The notes beneath the pieces are model-generated. The model was not told the DNA's origin, made no database searches, and saw only the letters and a program-made list of their open reading frames with translations. A stretch of DNA of 64,000 bases from Atrina japonica. Its lineage: Eukaryota; Mollusca; Bivalvia; Pterioida; Pinnidae. The stretch is from assembly GCA_030159075.1 (NCBI GenBank), contig BROG01000050.1, forward strand, positions 910,501-974,500, in the 5' to 3' direction. The position numbers and the translations under genes were made by a program. Shown here piece by piece: positions 54,510 through 64,000 of the stretch. Position 1 is the stretch's first letter, and every line of letters begins with the position of its first letter.

Positions 54510-55620
54510 TATACTCGAAGTGGAAGATAATTATTGCGATATGCAGCTTAGGAAATTAGAATACGTGGGCCGATATAGAAATCTGAGCAACATTTTAAAA
54601 TCATTATATCAACTAATTATTATAACTTATTTTATTCTGATCATGTTAAACAATATGAAGTCCCCCTATCAGGAATATTGGACAGTATGCTGGTACATTC
54701 TGACCATATTATACAGTGACACCCTTTTGCCTATCATATCTAAAACTAACGGATGGCATTTTCACCGAACTTGACCTTTTCACCGAACTAGAGAGGTTTC
54801 CATGCAGCATGACGAGTGTAGCATGCTGAGAGGACGCTGACCCCTTCCGGACACCTGGTCCTACCCTGTTTGGGATTCACGATTGTTCTTCATGTTGAGA
54901 CCATTTGTGTGTCTAATTTGTCGTGTTATAATGGATTTTGAGTCTCGATTATCCATTGGTGCTTCTCCCTTTTTACCTCAGACTAACTTCATGAGAAACC
55001 ATTGATGCAAAATGTAAACTTTTGTTTGTTCTATGTGCAGAACATAAAAATGGTCTCAAAATTAAAAAAAAAAAACGGGTCATGTTGTGCGTGTGTGGAT
55101 GTGGCATACGCCTTATTCTTTATTGTGTGACACCTTATATTTTATCAGTCTGCAGTTGCTTTTTCTCTCTCCATGAGTGAGCTTGTATTATAACACCATG
55201 TACGCAAACTGTATGAAAATTGGCCGGAAATGTTTTCAGTACGTATGCTCACCTAATTTTACATTATTTTAATGTGAAACCAAACAAAGTTTATGCTGCA
55301 GTTGTTTATTTATTGATATCGATGGCACACATTCAATTGTAAATATCGACGAAAAACATTGGTCATTTGGAGATGATTTCCGAAATATTACAAAAATGTG
55401 TGAGTACATTCTCAAATTATGAGTACTGTAAAAGTATTATGTAAATTTGATGACTCCATGCCCTAAAAGTGGATTTCTTTTTAATTGTAAAATGTTACAC
55501 AGATTATACCAAATTATGAATTAGTACCTGGTATTTCGGTACCAGCCCATTATGTTATACTCAAGTATCATTTCGCTTAGTTGCCACCATTTAAATTCTA
55601 AATTTCTCAAAAGCTAAGAT
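54510..55620. other. non-coding stretch, no gene recognised
   Basis: An 84-codon frame at 54520-54774 has no recognised domain. Near 54840-54905 CACCTGGTCCTACCCTGTTTGGGATTC is shared, reversed, with 56535-56570 and 32270-32300, a dispersed repeat. Confidence 0.45.
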
Positions 55621-55652
55621 ATTCATTTTACAACGACTGCTCTTAGACGGAT

Positions 55653-55907
55653 TTGGCTATACATTTAGATTTATTATTTGGCCTTGTACGATACCACTTT
55701 TTCTTGCGGAAATATACATTAAGAATATCAAATCCGAGCTCAACTGATGAAGTCGTATTGACAGAAATGATCGTCTTAGGCATTTGTTGTGGCCTCTTTA
55801 TAACTTTGGTATTCTTGACAATATTTCTACAAAAGTGTGAGAAAAAAAATAACATGCCGCTAGTTATTGCTTGCGAAGAAGAAATCTCCATTACAAAAGT
55901 TTACTAG
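55653..55907 (+). CDS. possible exon of a small single-pass membrane protein
   Basis: The open frame encodes an N-terminal mixed segment, then LTEMIVLGICCGLFITLVFL and on to TIFLQ, a membrane-span-like run of about 23 residues. A KCEKKNN basic stop-transfer stretch and a short tail ending ITKVY follow. The frame is open upstream of the first ATG, so this could be the last exon of a receptor-like protein. A decayed parallel sequence is at 42400-42600. No family recognised; it may be chance or a repeat-borne fragment. Confidence 0.35.
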   Translation: MAIHLDLLFGLVRYHFFLRKYTLRISNPSSTDEVVLTEMIVLGICCGLFITLVFLTIFLQKCEKKNNMPLVIACEEEISITKVY

Positions 55908-55909
55908 AT

Positions 55910-55985
55910 TGTATTCACCCCACGCCATTACTAGCCATAGATTATTGTATTCACCCCACGCCATTACTAGCCATAGATCATTTTA
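55910..55985. repeat. two-copy 38-bp tandem repeat
   Basis: TATTCACCCCACGCCATTAC + TAGCCATAGAT occurs twice in a row. Confidence 0.9.
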
Positions 55986-56603
55986 TTATCCCTGCAAGAT
56001 TCTGACCACAAATTCTAAACTGTCTAAATAAAAACACAACTGTTTTCATAATACAAACAATTACCCAACTGAAATCTGTAAATAGCACTCTGATAGGATT
56101 TTATCACGAACCTGACTCCCACGCTTTTCGTGATACATAGAGTCGTTTAATATACAGGCATTTGCATTTCTTTTTTCGAAACAAAAACAAAAACCCCATT
56201 AGATTACGAAACATTGAAAGAAGTATTGCATTCGTTTAGATAAAATCGTGACATTAAGTGTCGTATTATCTTTACGTTTTTTGGATACTTAGATGAACGT
56301 TAATACGCTGAATTATTCATTTTGGATCATTTAACACAAATGATACAGAGTCTTTTTAGAATTGCCAATAGATAAATTACAATGCTATTCCAGTCAGTTC
56401 CGGAATTTTATTTGTAATCTTTAAATGTCAAGGTAATGGAGCGTTCATAAGTATAACGAAGAAGCTCCGATGGATATTGGAAACTCCAAGTTCACAGAAT
56501 ACGACAAATTGCCTATAACAACAGTCTCAACACGAAGAACAATTGCAAATCCCAAACGGTATGGGACCAGGTGCCCTGGAGTAGTCAGGTCAAGTCTAAT
56601 AGA

Positions 56604-56761
56604 ATCAACCCCTATCATGAGGGTATGACAAAGGAATCTCAAACCGAAGGTAAGATTCTTGAATGACAAACCCGAGGCATGCCGAGGATTTGTTATTCAA
56701 GAATCTTATTCCGAGGATTGAGATCTTTCCTTTGCCATACCCTCTAGTTAGGGGTTGATTA
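56604..56761. mobile_element. foldback MITE, copy 2
   Basis: TCAACCCCTATCATGAGGGT and AGTTAGGGGTTGATT ends; inner arms ACAAAGGAATCTCAA and TTGAGATCTTTCCTTTG-like. Same family as 17012-17133. Confidence 0.8.
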
Positions 56762-56769
56762 TTTTTCTC

Positions 56770-57235
56770 ACATGCCTTAAAAGTACATGTCTATGCACAT
56801 CTACGCAAAATATATGCCAAGTCTGGCATACATATGAACTGTATTCTAGAAGCCACAGGGGTACTACGTCATTTCCGGTAGGGCACCTACAGCCTCCTGT
56901 GGATGACAGGCTGATCATTTTGCACTAGTTATATAGAAAATGTATTCTTCATGAAAGTTCGCATAATGCAATTTCCTGGACAACATGTTCAAGCAGATAT
57001 TCTATTTGCTTGTATTTTTTAAACCCGTAAATTGAGTTTTTTAAAATATGACAAAAGGTTGAAACTAAAGATTGCCATACATATTCTAAAAGAATTTGAA
57101 AACCGCCATAGTGGCACTTGTTATTATCTTCTGATTTTTCTTCATACAAAACATTATTTCAAACAGGTAATCAAAACAACAGCAATAACAATAAACATAA
57201 ACAAACAAACATACTAATTACCGGTAAAACAAACA
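56770..57235. other. non-coding stretch, no gene seen
   Basis: Nothing recognised. Confidence 0.45.
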
Positions 57236-57237
57236 TT

Positions 57238-57350
57238 TCACAAAAACAAATCTTGTAAATGTAAAATCTCTGATACCAAAGAATTAATCATCACGATGTC
57301 CAGGATATATATACAAATCTGTTGAATAATGGACAAACTCAGACCGCTAG
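57238..57350 (-). repeat. Penelope-like element 3' tail fragment
   Basis: TCTGATACCAAAGAATTAATC, GATGTCCAGGATATATATACAAAT and AATGGACAAACTCAGACC. Confidence 0.65.
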
Positions 57351-57394
57351 AAATCTATAGATATAGAAATTTCAGATACCAAAGTATCTAAACA

Positions 57395-57650
57395 ACTACA
57401 GGTCTACCAAAGTAATTTGGCACATGATTACAAACACAACGAGTCTAAATCAAATCATAACAGGGTGGATAAGCTACTTGTCGTCACAAAAGTATTAGAG
57501 ATTCAGTAATGCATGGAAGTCCGTGCAAGGTAATATGTTTTACCTGTACAACCTATTTTTGGAAAGTAGACCTATTGTTTTGATTTCTGACTGAACCACG
57601 ATGTGCCACTTTACCTTGGTAGACCTATACAGGTACCTGTTTTTGGCCAC
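57395..57650. mobile_element. inverted-repeat element (GGTCTACCAAAG ends)
   Basis: CAGGTCTACCAAAGTAATTTGGCACAT near 57400 pairs with ATGTGCCACTTTACCTTGGTAGACCT near 57600. Its left interior matches the repeat that hosts the palindromic MITE at 53.3-54.3 kb. Confidence 0.65.
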
Positions 57651-57804
57651 TGTTGATGGCCCGTTTGGGTCGTCCCCGATGGTATACTTACACTCAGTAA
57701 CTAGTATTTAGATACCTGATTGTTACTTTTACTAAAGTTAAAAAAAATAAGTACAGAGGGATATTTAAAACTCCCAAGTCCATTAGAATACAACATATAT
57801 GGAT

Positions 57805-57970
57805 ATTAAAATCTCAGACACCAAAATTTTAATCTTCAGGATGTCCAGGATATATATACAAATCTGGTAAAAATTGTACAGACGCGGACCTCTAGAAATC
57901 AAGAGGTGGGATCAGGTACCATGCAGGAGTAAGCATTCCCTTTTAGTCGGTCACACCCGCCGCGACCTGT
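57805..57970 (-). repeat. Penelope-like element 3' tail
   Basis: CAGACACCAAAATTTTAATC, GTCCAGGATATATATACAAAT, CTGGTAAAAATTG, GGACCTCTAGAAATCAAGAGG, GGAGTAAGCATTCCC, GGTCACACCCGCCG. Confidence 0.8.
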
Positions 57971-58161
57971 TTACAGTGGTTACTCTCAGACGGGTCATGT
58001 AATACAATTAGGTTTTAAAGTTTTTATATTTCTATTCCGGAACGATTCTAATTGACAAAAGCAATCGTTTTGAACATGTTTTCTGACCAGCCCCCAATCG
58101 CCACGATATAACTGAAATACCATTGAAAGTGGGGCTAAAAAATAATAAACAAACAACCCCA

Positions 58162-58162
<1 letters not shown>

Positions 58163-58220
<58 letters not shown>
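58163..58220. repeat. (CA)n microsatellite
   Basis: 58 bp of CA repeat; the Cys/Val open frames across it are artefacts. Confidence 0.97.
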
Positions 58221-58223
<3 letters not shown>

Positions 58224-58224
58224 A

Positions 58225-59550
58225 AGCAAAACTATAACTTTGGTATTATACTTATAATATTTAGAGAAACCAATCTGTTTCAGGACTCGGAAAGATGCAA
58301 AAATGTCTTTAAACTGTAACTGTACTTTCTGTTACCTGTGTCTGTCTTATATATAACCCCTGGTCAGTCACTTCTGAGATAGCTAAAGGTAACATGTTCT
58401 GCTAACACCCAACAGTGACTAAATGTAATAAACAAGTGTAAGCGAAAATGATTCCAAATATATTTTTTTTATAAAGCTTACATTTTTTTTTACAAATCCA
58501 TGTCTTGAATACATCGATGTTAAATCTAGTACCCTGTAGCTGTCCTCAAGGCAAACCAAGTATCCAAACGTCCACCCCAAAAATGCCATTATTCCACATA
58601 TAATTTTTCTGTTCCTCAGTTATTATAGATAACTGGTTTTTATCATTATTCCTAGGCTTTGTATTGCATTTTAGCATCCACAATATTAGGTAGTCCTGAA
58701 AATTCAGCATCATCCAAAAAACTTACAAAACGTTCAATAGCACAAAAGTAAGCCTGTACACCTACCACTAGATCATACAGTGCTGGGGCCTATATTCCTC
58801 TCCCATGGTTATGACTTTCGAAACAAAAGCGACCAAGCCTTCAGCAGGTCCAAAAAACGTTAATTTCAAAATATGTTTTCCAAATTTATTCGAAGCTTTG
58901 CATGGTTTTGGGCATCCATTTGACAAATTTTCTAAACCTTTTGTAGCCCATTTGGTTTTGTATTCGGTATTTTGGCCAGTAATAACTATAAGAATTCATG
59001 ACTATGTTGTTCAAAATTACTCAAAAAATAATATTGAAAAAAAAGCTTGCAAGAGGATTACTGAAAGCTAAGAGTATTAGTATGCCTTAATGCATTTGCT
59101 TGTAACTGTCTTACACGTGGTAATTAAATGTAGATGGCTGAACACATACAGATTTATGATGACCACAATATTGCACAAGACTAGAATGCAGTTTTATAAA
59201 CATATAACATGTTTTATATCAAAACAAAAGAAGGACCCAGGTTTCAAGTTTGAGGTAAGTCTCATACTCTATCATATATCCCAGGTAGAACAGATCAAGG
59301 CCCGATCTTTTCCCTTGGCAAATTTTGTACAATATATATTTGGCTTATCTCCATAACATATCGTGTGCTTTATTAGTCGAGTTGTTCCTATGTTCCTTCT
59401 TTCACACAAAACCGATTTTATCATTATTTTGTAAAGGCAAGACGTGATTTTCATCACCTAACTGCAACAATAATTATACTTAAACATATGTTATATATCC
59501 CTGTGAAATAGAAATCAAAGATGCTAATTTCTCAAGAATGTTTGCTGCTT
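58225..59550. other. non-coding stretch, no gene recognised
   Basis: Two 88-codon frames (58805-59071, 59090-59356) show no recognised domain and are not called. Confidence 0.45.
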
Positions 59551-59552
59551 AA

Positions 59553-59762
59553 TTGACTATTTTGCTAAATATAGACACCAGTGGGAAATTGACATTTAAA
59601 CTACATTGTTATGGACCTAATGATTTCGATTTTGAAACCTTCAATACTAAAATGCTTCTACATGTAAATCACATACATACAGTCTCTATATATCCTATAA
59701 TATCCAATTTACTAAAGGCTACTCAACAAATGACAATTTCATGGGCAGAAACAAACCCGTAA
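59553..59762 (+). pseudogene. Penelope-like RT fragment
   Basis: The frame begins with ILLNIDTSGKLTFKL and continues with a NDFDFETFN stretch. This parallels the DNA of the RT family near 37060-37150 and 51520-51610 (leucine-rich I-L-L followed by an Asp-Asp-Phe-Phe-Pro region). Diverged and short; assignment is tentative. Confidence 0.5.
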
Positions 59763-59867
59763 CGAAGCTCTGAGGAATCAAGATGGCATGGAAAGCAAAG
59801 TCACGGTATTGGTTTCTCCGAAAATTTTTGGCTCAGGACAGATAAACAATGCACGTTGATATGTGAA

Positions 59868-60360
59868 ATTTATTTATGTTCTAATTCGCTTCCTCAAACG
59901 AACATAAATAATTTATCAAATAAAACACATCTCTTATCTGAGAAAAAAAGAAGCTTTTATTAACGTAAATTACAAAGAATAAAATACGATAACTGTGTGG
60001 AATTCAACGGATCTGAAACGACACAAAACAATAATTAACAAACAGACCAATCTAAAAATATAAATTTGGCTGTAAAACAGTTTCGTGACAAAGGCTCGAA
60101 TGACATTTCTATTCACCTGACAATACTTATCAGTATTACCGCACGGGATACACGATTGTTTCTTGAACACTGGTACTCTCGGTTCATTGAAAACATAGCT
60201 CACCTGGCTTTACCTGAATTCTTATCAACATTAATAAGATACACCAACCGAACACACTTCGATATGTATACCTTTGATAAATAAATTTATGTTCTAGTTC
60301 GCTTCCTCAAACGAACATAAATAATTTATCAAATAAAACACACCTCTCATCTGAGAAATA
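59868..60360. repeat. pair of about 75-bp direct repeats
   Basis: 59868-59945 and 60284-60358 share TTCGCTTCCTCAAACGAACA and TAAATAATTTATCAAATAAAAC, then CTCTYATCTGAGAAA. Their internal half TTATGTTC...GAACATAA is palindromic. They lie just beyond the 3' end of the DIRS-like fragment and may be its terminal repeats. Confidence 0.65.
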
Positions 60361-60409
60361 CCACTTGTCAAGAAGTTTCAACAAAACAAAGTACGGAAAG
60401 TAAGTACAC

Positions 60410-61085
60410 ATTTTATTTCAAATACCCAATTTCATAGAAACAGATACAGAATTAAAACACAATAGTTTTGTATTATTTGAATCTGCGATTCTATCTACTG
60501 TATGAGGGCCAAACAAAGAATCTAGAAAAGAAAAGAACTCTTTTGTAACACCCCAGTCATCAAAATCAAAGATCTTATTAATGACATCTCTAGGTAACCA
60601 CTGCACCTCCATACTTATTAAACGTGACCTACAAACTGAAAATAAAGACATGGCTAATTGTTGCAAATCTGGTTTAGTCTGGAACTTGTATCAATTTCTT
60701 CTATGAACCACATCTTATGAAAAATCACCTTTAATTGTCACCACCCCACATGCGTATCTACTTGCATTTGAATAACAAATAACTGAAGGAACATTGTAAT
60801 CAGATAAATTTCTATAATTAAACCAATGATATTGGACCTCCAAAATAACAATTCGTCAATAACGGATTGATCTGTGATCTTAAACAAAAAATCCCAAGAT
60901 AATCTAGACTCTATACACCTATACAAATGTCTGGTTTTATTATGCGAGCAACATTACTGATCACAGGAGACATAGATATAATTTTGCCAGTAGCTCTAGC
61001 AGATACATTGCACAAGTTATATAAGATATTATTTATACAAACAATTAATTCTTGAACCCTTTGATCTGGTATATAAAGAGTATAA
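60410..61085 (-). pseudogene. DIRS-like retroelement RNase H region fragment
   Basis: DIRS-type elements use a tyrosine recombinase instead of an integrase. Read from 61085 downward, the segments are IPDQRVQEL, a VSARATGKIISMSPVISNVAR stretch, SRLSWDF, DELLFWRSNI, then a YSNAS...ACG motif. VQWLPRDVINKIFDFDDWG and LFGPHTVDRIA follow at 60418-60666. This order (connection, RNase H, W-x-PR...DDW...WGPHTVDRFA) is typical of DIRS/Ngaro-type Pol. The YSDAS Asp is Asn here, a key catalytic change. Several frames and stops mark it as dead. Neither the RT core nor the tyrosine recombinase is visible in the window. Confidence 0.75.
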
Positions 61086-61094
61086 CATGTTGAA

Positions 61095-61610
61095 TTCCAA
61101 TTGAAACTCGGAATTTATTGCAAGAGATGCGCAAAAACGTTCAAATTATAATGAGCCGTACTCGCGCAAAAACAAAATCAAAATCCATGGCATTCAGGAA
61201 GAGGACCAAGAATATACAGCTGATGTTGTGCGTAAAGTGCTAAGAGAGGTGACAAAGGTCAATCTGGAACCGGGACAGATCGTAGCAGTGCACAGAATAC
61301 CGGAGAGAGCCAGGGAACATAGACCTATTATTCTTAAAGTTAAGAATACCGACATTAAAGCACGCAACATGCAGAAAAGGACCACGGTGAAAAACTGTCC
61401 GATGACGTAACTAGGCTAAATTCAAGGCTTATTCAACAGCTTTTTGACTATGACGAAATAGAACAAGCATGGTATTTTAACGAAAATGTATACGGGAAAG
61501 TCATAGGAGGTAGGCGACTACAGTTTGACATCTTCGATGACATTAATAATAAAATTAAAAAAGAAATAATTAAATGTATAATTCATATTCAAAATGAACA
61601 ACGCAATGTG
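61095..61610 (+). pseudogene. LINE ORF1-like RNA-binding protein, frameshifted
   Basis: The text starts NYNEPYSRKNKIKIHGIQEE, matching the N-E-Q-Y-S-R-K-N-N-I...G motif that begins the RRM-like domain of L1/Tx1-type ORF1 proteins. RKVLREVTKVNLEPGQIVAV, HRIPER and RPIILKVKN follow. After a stop near 61410, LNSRLIQQLFDYDEIEQAWY and YGKVIGGRRLQFDIFDDI match the C-terminal domain. These proteins coat LINE RNA. It sits directly after the DIRS fragment, with ORF2 about 700 bp downstream. Confidence 0.75.
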
Positions 61611-61614
61611 TTGT

Positions 61615-62340
61615 AATGATAAGAGCGTCTATATACTGTTGATGAGCAGTCTCTTCGCACGATTAATAATTACGCTAAAGAAAAGTAAACAGTTATGTAT
61701 TTAAATCATGTTGGCAGAATATTATTATTTATACACCTGTATATTATAACATTGTACCATATACATTATGTTAAACATTTACATTATATTTGCTCTCTCT
61801 CTCTCTCTATCTCTCTCTCTCATTTTGCTGAGACATCGAGTATTTTGAATCTGAAATGTATATAGAGCCAATCTTTGAACCAAGCATTTTGCAGGTATGT
61901 TTTGTATTGGCTATGGCAAGTCGGCTTGTCAAGCATGTTTATTTCGCTATTTCGTTTGTATGTATTTGTTCCAATGTACAAGTATGCGTTTGTGCATATG
62001 TCTTTATGAATCGCTGTTAAATCAGTCACAGAACCACATTGGTCCGAATGGATCCATGAACCTACTTTTTACAAATAATGCCCCAGGATTTATGTTTTTA
62101 AATATGAATATATATTACTGATTTCCCTCTATAGTACATGCCCTCTATCAAAATATCTTCAATTTTATGATTCATGCGCAATGGGGCTATGGACATGTAT
62201 GAAAGCAAGGATAAATTATTCTAGAGGCGTTATGAATCTGATTAATAACAATAATTTTGTATATAAGAAAAACGAAAAAAAGATGAGGATGGAAACAAGA
62301 TAGCCTCTGAAATAGTTATCACAAATAAACTAACTATTAC
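61615..62340. other. interval between LINE ORF1 and ORF2 pieces
   Basis: It contains a CT microsatellite at about 61792-61820. No coding domain; the start of the endonuclease is missing. Confidence 0.45.
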
Positions 62341-62351
62341 TCTTATCAATC

Positions 62352-64000
62352 TTGATGGTCCAAGCAAAGATGAACCTTGTTTTTTTTAGAAATATTTATG
62401 AACAAATTTATGATTTTGATAATGAATTTATTATTTTATGGGGTGACTGGAATTTGTTACAAGATTTTAATTTAGATTGTTATAATTATAATTCTCATAA
62501 TTATCCTCAGTGTAGATCTGTTGTTGAAAAAACTAAAATCTTATTTTAATTCAATTGACTCTTGGAGAATACTATACCCTAAAAAAAGAAATTTACATGG
62601 CACAAAGCTAATCCAGTTAAGCAAGGTCGATTGATTTCTTTCTTGTGTCTTCTGAGTTAATGTCTATAATAAATAAAGTTAATATTTTACCAGGCTACAG
62701 AACAGATCATTCGATAAATGCACTGGAAATCAGAATCGATCATTTTGAAAAGGGTCCAGGTTTCTGGCGCTTTAAAATTTCCCTTCTTAAGGATCAAGAA
62801 TATGTTAGTTTAATTTAAAAATCTATCTTAGAAACAAAGCCACTTTATACTGCCTTACCTATTATAAAAGAAAAAATAAATGATATCCCAAATGAAACAT
62901 TACCTTTATTGATTGATGGTGATGATCTTCTTGGAATGCTATTGCTAGACATCAGGCAAAAAAATCTGCCGTATTTTTCAAAACTTAAAAAACTTTAAAG
63001 TCAAGAAAAAGCTAAACTTGAAAAGGATATTTTAGAAACTAAAATTTTTTCTAAGGAATTAGAAGAACTTAATACACATCTAGAGAAAATAAGAAACAAG
63101 AAAATGAAGGACTTATTATTAGATGGATTGACCTTTTAAATGATAATTTAAGAAATAATCTTATGAAATTTATAATCTTTGGTAATGAATGTGTAAAGGA
63201 AATAGAACATAAGATAGGTGACCCTTTTTGGAAAGATGTTTTTAAATCATATTATAACCTTAGAAATCTGTATGAGCAAGACTTAATTTTTTTTCAACCT
63301 TTTTGGTATAATGATTTAATAAAAGTTAATGATAAACATATTATCTATGCAAACTGGATAGAGAAAGGTATATATTATGTTTATGATTTATTAGATGAAA
63401 ATGGCGAATTTTTAAACTATTTATCTTTTTTACCAGAAGTATCACTTTTCGCCACCATTCACTAATTTCAACGGACTCTAATGGAATTTTAACATTGAAA
63501 CATTCATTAAAAAATTAACCCTTTTACCCAACCATCTCCAAATCTTGTCAAAAAGTACAAAAGCTTCTACAGATTTCTATAATATTTTTATACACTTCTT
63601 TTACGGCAAACGGAAAAATAAATTAAAATGGGAAAACGAATTTACGCTAAACACTACTAATATAAAAAAAATTCAGATACCAAAGTATAAATCAATAGAA
63701 TGTCCAGGACATAGATACAAATCCGGTAAAAATGGACAAACACGGACCTCTGGAAACCAAGTGGTGGGATCAGGTGCCATGGAGGAGTAAGCATCCCCTG
63801 TCGACCGGTCACACCCGCCGTGAGTCAATTTTGGGAGAAAATTCATCTATCTGTCCATAAAAATGACAAAGATTGTAAACTAAAATGGTTTCAATTTAGA
63901 ATAATTCACACAATTCTAGGTACAAACAGTTTTTTAAATAGAAGTGGTATTTCAGAGACAATTCTTTGTTATTTTTGCAATGAGTCCGCTGAAACATTAT
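62352..64000 (+). pseudogene. L1/Tx1-like LINE ORF2 lacking its reverse transcriptase
   Basis: The apurinic-type endonuclease part shows FFRNIYEQIYDFDNEFIILW followed by GDWNLLQDFNLD (62390-62480), then LPGYRTDHSINALEI and KGPGFWRFKISLLKD near 62690-62800. A linker reading LLLDIRQKNL follows. Instead of an RT core the sequence passes at about 63150 into the C-terminal text IGDPFWKDVFKSYYNL, IIYANWIEKGI and DLLDENGEFL (63163-63465). Beyond a Penelope tail insertion, KLKWFQFRIIHTILGTNSFL and CYFCNESAETL (63880-64000) give the zinc-binding C-terminus. The window ends inside it. The missing RT, stops and insertion make it non-functional. Confidence 0.82.
63665..63830 (-). repeat. Penelope-like 3' tail inserted in the LINE
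   Basis: ATACCAAAGTATAAATC, GTCCAGGACATAGATACAAAT, GGTAAAAATGGACAAACACG, GGTGCCATGGAGGAGTAAGC, GTCGACCGGTCACACCCGCC. It splits the LINE C-terminal coding text. It is the cleanest of the tails, suggesting a recent arrival. Confidence 0.88.

Noticed and set aside
57995..58229. Cys-Val repeat ORFs
   Set aside because: Translation of a CA microsatellite.
60066..60284. 72-codon plus-strand ORF between direct repeats
   Set aside because: No domain recognised; it lies between the direct repeats next to the DIRS-like fragment and is more likely element sequence.

Overview
The window looks like animal nuclear DNA, most probably from a bivalve or related mollusc. It is AT-rich and gene-poor, with spliced genes, many ACATGTA-type motifs, tRNA-derived SINEs with AAACAA-type tails, numerous short terminal-inverted-repeat elements, and several retroelement classes. 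There are no bacterial-type operons, rRNA genes or CRISPR arrays. The species assignment is inferred from repeat style only.

Layout. 1-3.8 kb: small foldback elements, tRNA-like SINE pieces and a TA microsatellite. 3.85-13.34 kb: a complete Ty3/gypsy-type LTR retrotransposon, with 216-bp LTRs differing at one base. It sits inside an older SINE, whose two halves flank it. Its order is LTR, leader repeats, Gag, protease, RT, RNase H, integrase, PHD finger, then a third coding region ending in a TatD-family metal-dependent nuclease. Almost every domain is recognisable, but the reading frame is broken many times. 14.9-22.2 kb: a five-exon gene for the RNase P/MRP subunit RPP14, whose last intron carries a SINE and a 3-kb array of 23-bp repeats. 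22.4-25.2 kb: two related minisatellites just downstream of RPP14. 26-46 kb: mostly transposon debris, including Penelope-like reverse transcriptase copies with many dispersed 3' tails, three tRNA-head SINEs with AAACAA-type tails (two with exact target-site duplications), MITEs, microsatellites and local duplications. 46.9-48.4 kb (minus): a long open exon for an unrecognised protein starting MGCRPS, a likely lipid-anchored orphan. 49.4-50.2 kb: a 40-bp minisatellite. 51.4-58 kb: more Penelope-like sequence, an 873-bp TIR element built from GTGATATCAC palindromes and nested in another repeat, and a small membrane-anchored ORF. 59.5-64 kb: a DIRS-like RNase H fragment (minus) next to an L1/Tx1-like LINE that lacks its reverse transcriptase.

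Only RPP14 and the MGCRPS exon look like host genes. The most interesting object is the LTR retrotransposon, which carries a TatD nuclease and a PHD finger as cargo. All six TatD metal-ligand positions are readable although they lie in three different frames. Nearly identical LTRs beside heavily frameshifted ORFs suggest either a recent insertion of a defective copy or indel errors in the assembly.
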